A stretch of DNA of 64,000 nt from positions 496,001 through 560,000 of the forward strand of contig CAXXKX010000005.1 of assembly GCA_963676655.2 (NCBI GenBank), read 5' to 3'. The DNA comes from G963676655 sp963676655. Its GTDB lineage: Bacteria > Verrucomicrobiota > Lentisphaeria > Victivallales > Victivallaceae. Below are positions 17,277-25,210 of the stretch, piece after piece; positions within the stretch are counted from its first letter, which is position 1; the number at the start of each line of letters is the position of its first letter. The notes beneath the pieces are model-generated. The model saw only the letters and a list, made by a program, of their open reading frames with translations. It ran no database searches and was not told the origin of the DNA. The position numbers were made by a program, and so were the translations under genes.

Positions 17277-17279
17277 ACA

Positions 17280-17519
17280 ATGAAAAGTGATAAAGACATA
17301 ACCACCCCGGATGGCATCCTCCGGGAAATCAGAAAAGCGGTCCGGCAGGGCCGCACCGTCATCTTCCAGCAGGTGAACGGCAACTTCCAGCCCTGTGGCA
17401 CCATCTGCGAACCCTTCGTCAGCAAAAAAGCCGTCGCCTTTTTCAACGATCTGACCTACCGCAACGCCAAGGCGGTCACCGAAGTGACCGGAACCTTGTA
17501 CGTTAAATTCCGTCACTGA
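17280..17519 (+). CDS. Hypothetical prophage protein, end of module 1
   Basis: 79 residues, starting 3 nt after the previous stop. The sequence contains GILREIRKAVRQGRTVIFQQVNG and a KAVAFFNDLTYRNAKAVTEVTGTLYVKF end, apparently a compact alpha/beta fold. A perfect terminator hairpin follows, so it closes the first small-gene module. No family recognised. Confidence 0.5.
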   Translation: MKSDKDITTPDGILREIRKAVRQGRTVIFQQVNGNFQPCGTICEPFVSKKAVAFFNDLTYRNAKAVTEVTGTLYVKFRH

Positions 17520-17554
17520 ACCAGCATTTCAAATCAAAACATATGAATGAATAC

Positions 17555-17577
17555 CGGGCCGCATGCGGCCCGTTTTT
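17555..17577 (+). terminator. Intrinsic terminator of module 1
   Basis: The palindrome CGGGCCGCATGCGGCCCG (17555-17572) is directly followed by TTTTT. This is a textbook rho-independent terminator and separates the module at 16305-17519 from the second promoter. Confidence 0.9.
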
Positions 17578-17627
17578 CTGTCTGCGCCTTGATCTGTTTA
17601 ACTTGCTTGATGAAATGGTATAAATAG

Positions 17628-17679
17628 TTGAATATAAAGATGTTATGCGCTTGCTTTTAATGCGCTGAGCTGGTATAAT
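17628..17679 (+). promoter_or_regulatory. Sigma70-type promoter P2, twin of the one at 16205
   Basis: TTGCTT (17651-17656), a 17-nt spacer and consensus TATAAT (17674-17679). The upstream block TTGAATATAAA, TGTTATGCGCTTGCT and TTAATGCGCT is shared with P1. It drives the second module (17728 onward), which probably reaches the integrase. Confidence 0.85.
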
Positions 17680-17727
17680 GTAAGTAGTTGAAAGCCAATA
17701 AGATAACAAAAAAACAAGGAGCAAAAA

Positions 17728-18030
17728 ATGAACAAGCGCGAACAGCAAACCATCGAAGAGATCGCCCGGAAAGAACTTCTCATTGAGACATTGGAAACTC
17801 GCTACAGCGACAGCTTGGATTTCCATGACTGTTGCGTGGCGGGTATCAAAGACGCCTTGACCGCCGCCTTCGAAGCAGGACGCAAAGCGGGCAAAGCCGC
17901 CGCGACAAAAAAACAGGCCTCCCTTTATGACTGGGAGGACATCAACAAGGCCATGATGGCAACCGGACATTCACCCTCGCAAATCTGGCGTTTTCTGCGC
18001 GCCTTGAAAGATATCAGCAAAGGAGCATGA
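17728..18030 (+). CDS. DUF6900-like hypothetical protein
   Basis: 100 residues with AAGGAG upstream. The N-terminal segment (IEEIARKELLIETLETRYSDSLDFHDCCVAGIKDALTAAFEAGR) is the DUF6900-type small helical domain found beside phage and plasmid recombination genes as I remember it. The C-terminus is a short helical DWEDINKAM element. Function unknown. Its stop overlaps the next start by 4 nt, so it is translationally coupled. Confidence 0.55.
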   Translation: MNKREQQTIEEIARKELLIETLETRYSDSLDFHDCCVAGIKDALTAAFEAGRKAGKAAATKKQASLYDWEDINKAMMATGHSPSQIWRFLRALKDISKGA

Positions 18031-18311
18031 GAACAATGAAAAAGTACGATCACAAAAAAGACTTCACCAGACTTGAAAAAGAAACCGCGATTCTCATGAA
18101 ACTGATCGAGGGGGAACTGAACCGGAGGAGTGCCGCCTACCATGTCGAGGGCATAAACGGAGGCCACGTAGGAACCTTCATGTATATCCGGTCTGACCTG
18201 AAGCGTGTTCTCGCCTCGATGATGTATGAACAGGATAGCACCGAAGAACAGGTTTTCGCTGAAATCGAAAAACTGATCTCCCAAGCCAAGCGCACTGGAG
18301 ACGCAAAATGA
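18027..18311 (+). CDS. Small helical prophage protein, paralogue of 16713-16931
   Basis: 94 residues, ATGA-coupled to the previous gene. It shares the helix-rich LEKETAILMKLIEGEL segment and the later GHVGTFMYIRSDLKRVLASM with the 72-residue protein at 16713, and adds a C-terminal EEQVFAEIEKLI helix. This shows that not only the promoter but also a downstream gene has been duplicated between the two modules. Function unknown. Confidence 0.55.
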   Translation: MRTMKKYDHKKDFTRLEKETAILMKLIEGELNRRSAAYHVEGINGGHVGTFMYIRSDLKRVLASMMYEQDSTEEQVFAEIEKLISQAKRTGDAK

Positions 18312-18565
18312 AAACCCGAGATGAATACGTTCAGGAAAACAAAATCCTGCATTACCTCCACGCCGAGGCGATCGACCTTGACGACGACCGGGTGGACAAC
18401 ACTTGGGCGTACTGGCAACAGTACGGTGATCAGAAACAACTCAACCGCGTCCTGCGCGGAATCTGCATCGAGGTGCTGACGGCCAACGGCAAGCATACCG
18501 AGGACGAAGCTGAAGTACATCTGAACCATATCGTACATGACAAAATAGCGGAGGATCGGTCATGA
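18308..18565 (+). CDS. Small prophage protein, tandem paralogue of the next gene's N-terminus
   Basis: 85 residues overlapping the previous gene by 4 nt. The pattern DEYVQENKILHYLHAEA, TWAYWQQYGDQKQLNRVLRGICIEVLTANGKHTED matches the first ~75 residues of the following gene. It is therefore a single-domain copy beside a multidomain copy. The fold appears all-helical; no function recognised. Confidence 0.55.
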   Translation: MKTRDEYVQENKILHYLHAEAIDLDDDRVDNTWAYWQQYGDQKQLNRVLRGICIEVLTANGKHTEDEAEVHLNHIVHDKIAEDRS

Positions 18566-19530
18566 AAAACAACGACGAATATCTGAAGGAAAACAGGATC
18601 ATCTACTTCCACATCGCCGAGGAAAACGACTTCCCCGATGATGGCGGGGAAGGCTGGGCGAACTGGAGCGACATCATCGATCAGCAACGGGTCAACTGGA
18701 TATTGCGCGAGATGCTGACCGGCGTGCTGGTCGCCAACGGCAAATGCACTGAATACGATTCGAAAAAATATATCGACGCTCTCATCGAAAAACAACTAAC
18801 CGGAAAGGAGCAATCAGAAAAATTTTTCTCTCAGCAAAAATGTGATCGTTGCGGCGGCACCTTGAAAGGCGGCAGGACCATGAGCAGATTCAACATGGAC
18901 TGTCTCTGCCTTGAATGTGCCGAGGCGGAAAAACAGCATCCCGACTACCAGAAAGCGGTCGAAGCTGAAATTGCCGCTATCCGTAACGGCAACCTGAATT
19001 TTCAAGGAATCGGATACAACTCAAATGGAGACAGCATCATGAAAATCAAGATCGATCAGCAGTACCTCGTAAAAGTCGGCAAAAACGAAGTCGAAGTAAC
19101 CGTAAAAGCCCAAACCGCCAAAGGCTGGCTCGTCGAAACCGCCAAAGGCCGCACCTTCCCGGTGAACGACATCAACCGGTTCGTCCTGCCGGAAGCGGAG
19201 GTCGCTTTGACTGAGCAGGAATCAACCACTACTCCCGAATCGGAGAAACCGGTAAAATCTTCCTCCGGTAAGTTGAGTATGCTGGAAGCAGCCGTCGAAG
19301 CCCTCAAACGTTCCGGCAAACCGATGAACGTCAAAGAGATTATCGCCGCCATGATCGAAGCGAACCTCTGGGAACCCGGCAGCGGCAAAACTCCTCATCT
19401 CACCCTCTCGACCAGCATTCAAAGAAATCTCAAAAAGCCGAACAGCCAGCTCCCGATCAAGAAATCCGAAGAACGCGGCAAATTCGAATATATCAACGCG
19501 GTAATAAACGAAGGAGCCTCCAATGTCTGA
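18562..19530 (+). CDS. Three-part protein: helical domain, zinc ribbon and HARE-HTH
   Basis: The 322-residue protein has residues 1-77 homologous to the preceding gene. A Cys4 zinc-ribbon-like segment follows (CDRCGG at 93-98; CLCLECAEAEK near 113-123). Then comes a beta-rich middle (IMKIKIDQQYLVKVGKNEVEV). The C-terminal HARE-HTH winged helix occupies about 238-310 (LSMLEAAVEALKRSGKPMNVKEIIAAMIEANLW). HARE-HTH domains are described in restriction and chromatin contexts and bind nucleic acid. It precedes DUF2924 and the serine integrase and overlaps the next gene by 8 nt. Confidence 0.7.
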   Translation: MKNNDEYLKENRIIYFHIAEENDFPDDGGEGWANWSDIIDQQRVNWILREMLTGVLVANGKCTEYDSKKYIDALIEKQLTGKEQSEKFFSQQKCDRCGGTLKGGRTMSRFNMDCLCLECAEAEKQHPDYQKAVEAEIAAIRNGNLNFQGIGYNSNGDSIMKIKIDQQYLVKVGKNEVEVTVKAQTAKGWLVETAKGRTFPVNDINRFVLPEAEVALTEQESTTTPESEKPVKSSSGKLSMLEAAVEALKRSGKPMNVKEIIAAMIEANLWEPGSGKTPHLTLSTSIQRNLKKPNSQLPIKKSEERGKFEYINAVINEGASNV

Positions 19531-20044
19531 AAATAAGAATAACCCGACCGTGCTCAGCCAACTGGCTGCATTGCATAGAATGTCCATTGACGAACTCAAA
19601 GAACGCTGGAGCGAGCTTTACGATGAGGCTCCGCCTGATATCGGAGCGAAATTTCTGATAAAACGTCTGGCCTACCGCATCCAGGAAATCTACTACGGCG
19701 GCCTGACTAAAACCGATACCGACAAAATTACCAAGATCAATAAAGATATGGAGCGTGAAGATAAACGTTCCGGCAAAGACGATCAGATTTTATCCGGCAC
19801 CCGGTTTGTCCGGGAATGGAACGGGAATGAATATGTGGCCGTCGCCCGGGAGGACGGGTTCGAATACAACGGCCGCTTGTTCAGTTCGCTGTCGGCGGTC
19901 GCCAATGAAATCACCGGTACCCGCTGGAATGGCCTTGTTTTTTTCGGGTTGAAAAAAAGAGCCGCACGAAGAACTCCGGTCCGTACGATGAACGGCGGGA
20001 TGCCGCCTGCAGTCGCGGCCTCTCCCTGCGGAAGTGGAGAATAA
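19523..20044 (+). CDS. DUF2924 protein, integrase partner
   Basis: 173 residues. The N-terminal SQLAALHRMSIDELKERWSELYDEAPPDIGAKFLIKRLAYRIQE block is diagnostic of DUF2924, which almost always lies immediately upstream of large serine recombinases. The segment REWNGNEYVAVAREDGFEYNGRLFSSLSAVANEITGTRWNG is the second conserved block. Its role is unknown; the constant pairing suggests a directionality or accessory factor. It lies 33 nt before the integrase. Confidence 0.85.
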   Translation: MSENKNNPTVLSQLAALHRMSIDELKERWSELYDEAPPDIGAKFLIKRLAYRIQEIYYGGLTKTDTDKITKINKDMEREDKRSGKDDQILSGTRFVREWNGNEYVAVAREDGFEYNGRLFSSLSAVANEITGTRWNGLVFFGLKKRAARRTPVRTMNGGMPPAVAASPCGSGE

Positions 20045-20077
20045 TAAAGAACGCAACAAAAAAGGATTCAAGACAAT

Positions 20078-21805
20078 ATGGATAAGGTCGAAAAAGTCAG
20101 GTGCGCAATCTACACACGGAAGAGTACCGAGCCCATAGATCATGAGTTCAACTCGCTGGACGCCCAATATGAAGTCGCCGAAAATTACATCATCAGTCAG
20201 AAGTATAAAGGCTGGGTCATCGTGCCGGAACGTTATGACGATGGCGGCTTCTCCGGCGGAAATACGGACCGTCCTGCGCTGCAAAGGCTTATGTCTGACG
20301 TCAAGGCCGGAAAAATTGATATTATTGTCGTCTACAAGCTAGACCGGCTTTCCCGTTCCCTGTTGGATTTTATGAAGATGGCGGAATTTCTGGAACAGCA
20401 TAACGTCAGCTTCGTTTCGGTGACCCAGGACATCAACACTTCAACTTCCGCCGGACGCATGATGCTGAATATCCTGATGACCTTCTCAGAATATGAGCGG
20501 GACGTTCTGAGGGAGCGCGTGCTTGATAAAATTGCTGGCGCAAAAAAGCGCGGCAAATATTGTGGCGGAGCTCCGATTCTAGGTTACGACTCCGATGCTG
20601 CAACCAAAAAGATCCAGATTAACGAGGATGAAGCCAAAATCATCCGGCTGGCTTTTGATTTGTATTTGCAATATGGTTCTCCCAAGCAGGTGGCTCTTGA
20701 ACTGAATAAAAGAGGGCATAAAACGAAAAGCTGGACTTCCCGCAAGGGCGTATATCATGCGGGCGGGAAATTCGCCATTGCCGGACTGAAGTACATTTTT
20801 CAAAATCCCATGTACATCGGCAAGGTCAAGCATCACGATAAGATTTATGAGGGCGAACATGAGGCCATTGTCGATATGGCCACGTGGGAGGCGGCTCAAA
20901 AACTTGTAGCGTACAACCGGGTCGCCAAGTACGAAAGCAGGAGCGCGTTGCATTCCTCTTTCAAGGGATTGCTGAGGTGCGGCTACTGTGGTCACTCCCT
21001 GATGCTGACATATACCTCGAAAAAAGCCAAGCGGTACTATTACTACATTTGTTATCAGCATGAGGCCGAGGCCGAAAACAATTGTCCCATCGTCCGGGTG
21101 CCTTGCGGCGATATCGAGAAAATCATTCTGCATGAGCTGAGTAAGTTTTTCAAGACGCCGCAGGTCGTCATGGCCACCGGAGATAAGGTAAACGAGATGC
21201 AGCCCGAAATTGCCGCGCCGGAGATCGTCGAGGCTTTCGACATGATCGACATGTTGTGGGATAAGCTGTTTCCCGGCGAACAGACCCGGCTGGCGAGACT
21301 GCTGATCAGCAACGTCGTGGTGTTCTGTGATCAGCTCCATATCAATATCGAAAAGGAAGGCTTCGAGACGTTGCTCAAGGAGCTCAAAATCGGTAATGAG
21401 GTAAAATTATATCACAGCGGAGAAGATTTCGTTACCCTGACCGTCCCGGTGAAAATCCAGCGTCGACATGGGCGCAAAATCATCGTCGCGCCGGATCAGA
21501 AAAATGTCGGGCGCAAACCCACGGCTATGGCGAAACGACTGGCGCTCTCCCATAAATGGAACCGGATGCTACTCGACGGCGAGGCCGATTCGATAAAAGA
21601 TTTAGCGGCAATGCTGAAGCAGCAACGTTCCTACGTCGGCCACACTCTGAAACTGGCCCTGTTGGCTCCCGAACTGCAAAGAGCCATCCTGTCAGGAGAA
21701 GAACCCGAAGGTCTGAATACTCTGACCCTAAAGCAGTCGATCCCCGACAACTGGCAGGAACAGCGGGAAATGTTCGAACTCAAACAGGAGGTAGACTATG
21801 TGTGA
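20078..21805 (+). CDS. Large serine recombinase, prophage integrase
   Basis: 575 residues. The resolvase domain occupies about 8-155, with catalytic Ser16 in YTRKST, KLDRLSRS (87-94) and DRLSR-type Arg residues. A recombinase domain follows (RGKYCGGAPILGYD onward). A zinc ribbon is near residue 305 (CGYCGHSLM and C-x-x-C further on), then a coiled coil. The C-terminal ~60 residues hold a helix-turn-helix-like QQRSYVGHTLKLALLAPELQRAILSGE, common in this subgroup. It integrates and excises phage DNA by Ser-mediated double-strand exchange at attP/attB, not at tRNA genes. Start has AAAAAGGATT upstream. Confidence 0.95.
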   Translation: MDKVEKVRCAIYTRKSTEPIDHEFNSLDAQYEVAENYIISQKYKGWVIVPERYDDGGFSGGNTDRPALQRLMSDVKAGKIDIIVVYKLDRLSRSLLDFMKMAEFLEQHNVSFVSVTQDINTSTSAGRMMLNILMTFSEYERDVLRERVLDKIAGAKKRGKYCGGAPILGYDSDAATKKIQINEDEAKIIRLAFDLYLQYGSPKQVALELNKRGHKTKSWTSRKGVYHAGGKFAIAGLKYIFQNPMYIGKVKHHDKIYEGEHEAIVDMATWEAAQKLVAYNRVAKYESRSALHSSFKGLLRCGYCGHSLMLTYTSKKAKRYYYYICYQHEAEAENNCPIVRVPCGDIEKIILHELSKFFKTPQVVMATGDKVNEMQPEIAAPEIVEAFDMIDMLWDKLFPGEQTRLARLLISNVVVFCDQLHINIEKEGFETLLKELKIGNEVKLYHSGEDFVTLTVPVKIQRRHGRKIIVAPDQKNVGRKPTAMAKRLALSHKWNRMLLDGEADSIKDLAAMLKQQRSYVGHTLKLALLAPELQRAILSGEEPEGLNTLTLKQSIPDNWQEQREMFELKQEVDYV

Positions 21806-21888
21806 CAGAAGATAAAAAATCGAAGAAATGCTGAAATGTACGACCTGAAAAAACTCGAAAAAAAACTTTTCTGAAAGGATTGGACAAG

Positions 21889-22212
21889 ATGGAAAATATG
21901 AAAGTGGATCTGAAAAAAATTGAAATTCTTGAAGCAAACAGTGATGAAACGCTTTGTTTTTCAGCCCGCCTGTATATCGATGGAGAGTTTGCCGCGACCG
22001 TCCACAACAATGGACAAGGAGAAGCAAACCGCTATTATTTCAATGATCCAAAGATCAGGGATGAGTTTTTCTCATATTGCCGTAGTTTACCCGACTTTGA
22101 TTCACCATATGGCCCGTTACCGGCAGATGAGGATTTAGTCATCGGCGATTTAATCGCGGCAAAATTTTCTGCACAGTTCGGCGAACTCGGCTCGGATGAA
22201 GCAACAACCTGA
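21889..22212 (+). CDS. Hypothetical protein, last prophage-side gene
   Basis: The ATG at 21889 follows AAGGA at 9-nt spacing. The 107-residue product is acidic, with KIEILEANSDETLCFSARLYIDGEFAATVHNNGQGEANRYYF and FFSYCRSLPDFDSPYGPL. The pattern recalls small phage 'DUF' proteins but I recognise none. It is the last + strand gene before the oppositely oriented AT-rich operon, so an attachment site may lie close to its end; I could not identify one. Confidence 0.5.
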   Translation: MENMKVDLKKIEILEANSDETLCFSARLYIDGEFAATVHNNGQGEANRYYFNDPKIRDEFFSYCRSLPDFDSPYGPLPADEDLVIGDLIAAKFSAQFGELGSDEATT

Positions 22213-22334
22213 ATGTATTTTTATCGAAGACTATCAAAGACAGGAACAATTTTGATCGCAATAAGATACTGTACTATGACAATTTATGGCAAATTCTCAT
22301 ATAATAATATCAACTTAATCCGGCTTGACCTCAA

Positions 22335-23363
22335 CTATTTCTTCAGACACATTGGATCTGGACATTTGCACAATTCATTGTGAAGATGGAATTTTTGTGC
22401 TAAACACCCAGAAAGGCATTTTTCTAAAGAGTTACAACTATTACATGGTTCGGCAAACGGCGTTGTTAAATATTTGCGAATCATAGCCAGATAGGGTGAC
22501 CCTTCCCAACATTCTTTGAGGGAATTATTTTTTAAGCAAGAAAGGTTATCACTGATTCCTAATATTTTAGGGGAAATATGCTTAAAAGCGTCGCAAGGGA
22601 AAATATCCAAGCCAGGACCGATTGTAAGTCTATCTATTCCAGAACAACATTCAGGCCTTTCTCTAAGCATCAAAAAGTTATACGGAGAACCGGTTCGTAT
22701 ATTATGTCCATTGTCTTTGAGTGAGGATATAATTTTTTTTAAATGTAAATTTTGTTCACGAGTCAGTAACTGATCGTTATTACCTGCGGCTCTTCCTTGC
22801 GGGACAAGACGTAAAACACTTACCTTTGAAACCTCTAAATTTTTAGCTAATTCTGCGATAGCCTTCAATGATTGATAATTGTTTGCCAAAGGAACAAAAT
22901 GGAATTCTACATTTAGACCGATTGCAATGCAATATTGAACTACATCAAGAGATTTCTTAAAGCTCCCCGGTATTTGGGTAATGGTATCATGGTCGGTTTC
23001 ATTTGTTCCAAAAATACTGAACATGACTTTCTCTAAACCTCTGGCTTGTAGAGTAAAAAGTTTATTTCCTGCATCATGAACATTACCTGTTGTGTACAAA
23101 AAGATTTTCATTCCATGTTTAGAAGACAGGTTAACAGCATCTTTTAGGTGTTTCCATAACAAGGGTTCTCCTCCTGAAAATGCTATCTGACTAACGCCCA
23201 TGTCTGCCGCTTCATTAATTATTCTCTCACAATCATGCCATGACATAGTTCTTTGTGAGTTAGGAACAGCCATGCTCGAACAATGTATACATTGCAATTT
23301 ACAATCATGAGTTAATTCAATTTTTAGTTCTTTTAACATAAATGGTGGTCTATGAAGCTTCAA
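22335..23363 (-). CDS. Radical SAM enzyme with SPASM-type C-terminus
   Basis: The 342-residue form from TTG 23363 is chosen because GGGGAGG lies 6 nt upstream. An in-frame ATG at 23378 would put that element inside the gene. The motif CKLQCIHC gives the CxxxCxxC [4Fe-4S] site near the N-terminus, followed by FSGGEPLL and a TIM-barrel layout. The C-terminal 90 residues have Cys clusters (CCSG, PCDAF, CNSC, CLSGC, CKCPDPMC) typical of SPASM or Twitch auxiliary clusters. It would make a radical modification of a peptide, base or small molecule. It ends the AT-rich operon and overlaps the pyrophosphorylase-like gene. Confidence 0.85.
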   Translation of the reverse strand: MKLHRPPFMLKELKIELTHDCKLQCIHCSSMAVPNSQRTMSWHDCERIINEAADMGVSQIAFSGGEPLLWKHLKDAVNLSSKHGMKIFLYTTGNVHDAGNKLFTLQARGLEKVMFSIFGTNETDHDTITQIPGSFKKSLDVVQYCIAIGLNVEFHFVPLANNYQSLKAIAELAKNLEVSKVSVLRLVPQGRAAGNNDQLLTREQNLHLKKIISSLKDNGHNIRTGSPYNFLMLRERPECCSGIDRLTIGPGLDIFPCDAFKHISPKILGISDNLSCLKNNSLKECWEGSPYLAMIRKYLTTPFAEPCNSCNSLEKCLSGCLAQKFHLHNELCKCPDPMCLKK

Positions 23364-24426
23364 AATTATCCTCCCCATTTTTATGTTGATTAACGTCTTG
23401 TAGAGTTTTCTTAACTGAATTATTTATTTTCCATTTCGGTGGATAAAAATATTCTATTGGTTCCGGTGTCATGCGATATTTTTGCTTTATTTTTTTACGC
23501 GCTGTTACTCCTTGTATTTCAGGATGAGCAACTCTGGAATATTTATCTACCTCACAGAATAGGTTTTGACAATCAATCAACTGAAGTTTACGTCCCCAAA
23601 GACTTTTAAAACTTATCCCTCTTTTCTCAAACTCGTCTTGCTGGCGATCAGCCATTAACTTAATTAAGTCAACTTCACTTAATCCTCCAAAATCAGAGAA
23701 ACATTTTTTCAATCCATTTTGTGCACCTGGTCCGGGAAATACAAATGACATCTCACTGAAATTTGTTAAAGTGCTGTAATTTATATCTATGGCATACTGA
23801 TAAGCGAGAAAATCCCCTATCATCGGAAAGGACCTTAGTAGTTCAAAAACCTCTTGCATTGAGTTTGAATCGGTAATTTTTTGCGGAAGATCCTTCTCCA
23901 TCATGCTCTCTAATAATTTAAGGTTGTTTTGATGTTTAAATCCATAGCCAAAGCAATTTCCTCCCGAAGGCATAATATATGCTGCAGAATAGATTGATGT
24001 TTTATTACTTCTGGCTTCTGTAAAAATTCTATCATAATGCTTAAATTTATATTCTCTATATGACAATTGGCCCAATTCATTTTCTAGCAGTTGCCAAGTT
24101 TCAATTTTATTAAACATCTTAAATAAAATAGTTCGAAAGAATATTTCTTTTGCTGTTTGACTTCCCTCGTATATAACATGTTTAATCAGGAATTGACTGA
24201 CTCGATCTGATGCACGATATGCGTTAGTGAATTTGTATTGTTGTAGAATGGGATCTTTGGTCCATGGAGGTTGTTCTCCATGAAGCCGTTTGAAAAATAT
24301 TTCTTGTCTCTCAGCCGCTAATCTCCAGTATGAATCAAACGCTGCGGTAACTTTTGTCGGTGCCCAACTATTTTTTTTCAAATACGATTTTCTCTTACAA
24401 TTCTTAGGCGATTGTTTATTGGTCAT
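23350..24426 (-). CDS. alpha-glutamyl/putrescinyl-thymine pyrophosphorylase / 5-hmdU-kinase helical-domain family protein
   Basis: 358 residues. Residues 29-86 (AERQEIFFKRLHG, PPWTKDPILQQYKFTNAYRASDRVSQ) and the later FGYGFKHQ, GDFLAYQYAIDINYS and DCQNLFCEVDKYSRV blocks are strong signatures of this family as I know it from thymine-hypermodifying phages (Iyer and Aravind's aGPT-Pplase group; HMUDK helical domain). Members act on 5-hydroxymethyluracil in DNA, activating it by kination or pyrophosphorylation for attachment of amines or amino acids. It overlaps its neighbours by 11 and 14 nt. A cellular copy next to a thymidylate-synthase relative suggests a conserved nucleotide-chemistry pathway. 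Confidence 0.85.
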   Translation of the reverse strand: MTNKQSPKNCKRKSYLKKNSWAPTKVTAAFDSYWRLAAERQEIFFKRLHGEQPPWTKDPILQQYKFTNAYRASDRVSQFLIKHVIYEGSQTAKEIFFRTILFKMFNKIETWQLLENELGQLSYREYKFKHYDRIFTEARSNKTSIYSAAYIMPSGGNCFGYGFKHQNNLKLLESMMEKDLPQKITDSNSMQEVFELLRSFPMIGDFLAYQYAIDINYSTLTNFSEMSFVFPGPGAQNGLKKCFSDFGGLSEVDLIKLMADRQQDEFEKRGISFKSLWGRKLQLIDCQNLFCEVDKYSRVAHPEIQGVTARKKIKQKYRMTPEPIEYFYPPKWKINNSVKKTLQDVNQHKNGEDNFEAS

Positions 24427-25210
24427 ATGGAAGTTCCTTCTTCAGAGCTTCTGCCAAGGGTTGATTTTCTTTTTTTGCGCCGTGACTATCGCTAATTTTT
24501 AAATTCGATGCAATACATAGGACATCCTTAAGACATATTCCCATTTCAAACGCCATGAATTTCCCGAGTCTATACAAGCCTAAATAGTTGCCGTATGCTT
24601 TTTCCAATAGAAGCTGGTTTGCGTAAAGGGCAACTACACTTAAACCATCTTTTCCATTACTTCCATGCGGATGAAATATTACTTGTTGCAAGCATGGAAA
24701 GCCTCGTTGGCGATTAGTGGAATGATCTTTCTTAGGATCGAAGATGGCGGCCTGTAGAGCACTATGTCTATGGTTACCTTTATCCCAATTATTTATGATA
24801 TAATTTAGCTGATTTACATTGTCTTCTCCAAAAGAAGTTAGGCGCCTAAAGTAAACACCATTTATGTTTGCTCGGCACTTTTTTATTCTTGGCCATATTC
24901 TATTGTACATATCATATAATTTTAGGCTGTTGTAATTAGATAGCCTCCAAAGTGACTCAGGAAATATTGTATTGGCTACAGTTTCGATTTGGCTTGTATT
25001 AACGGACTTTTTTTCTATAGAATTAAGTCTTTGTTCAAGCAGAGCTCTTATTTGTTTGTTTTCTTCAATATCGGTTGCATCGAAATGTATTATTCCTGGA
25101 GCCATAATTCCTCCTGAAACTTCAAGACAAGTAATAAATGCTTTTGCCCATGCTTCCGATAAGTTCTTTCCATGAATAGGAGCTATTTGAGTTAGGATAT
25201 CAGTATTCAT
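24416..25210 (-). CDS. Divergent thymidylate synthase (ThyA-like) homologue
   Basis: 264 residues. The C-terminal half holds RGFPCLQQVIFHP (Cys173 in the 'PC' active-site position), then YANQLLLEKAYGNYLGLYRLGKFMAFEM (196-224), which lines up with the YQRSxD...NIAxY block of ThyA. The usual Arg-Ser of YQRS is absent (Y196-A-N-Q) and the His after PC is Leu. So substrate phosphate binding is altered or the substrate is not dUMP. Related phage enzymes make 5-hydroxymethyl-dUMP. It is ATGA-coupled to the peptidase gene and feeds naturally into the next gene's thymine chemistry. Confidence 0.7.
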   Translation of the reverse strand: MNTDILTQIAPIHGKNLSEAWAKAFITCLEVSGGIMAPGIIHFDATDIEENKQIRALLEQRLNSIEKKSVNTSQIETVANTIFPESLWRLSNYNSLKLYDMYNRIWPRIKKCRANINGVYFRRLTSFGEDNVNQLNYIINNWDKGNHRHSALQAAIFDPKKDHSTNRQRGFPCLQQVIFHPHGSNGKDGLSVVALYANQLLLEKAYGNYLGLYRLGKFMAFEMGICLKDVLCIASNLKISDSHGAKKENQPLAEALKKELPYDQ

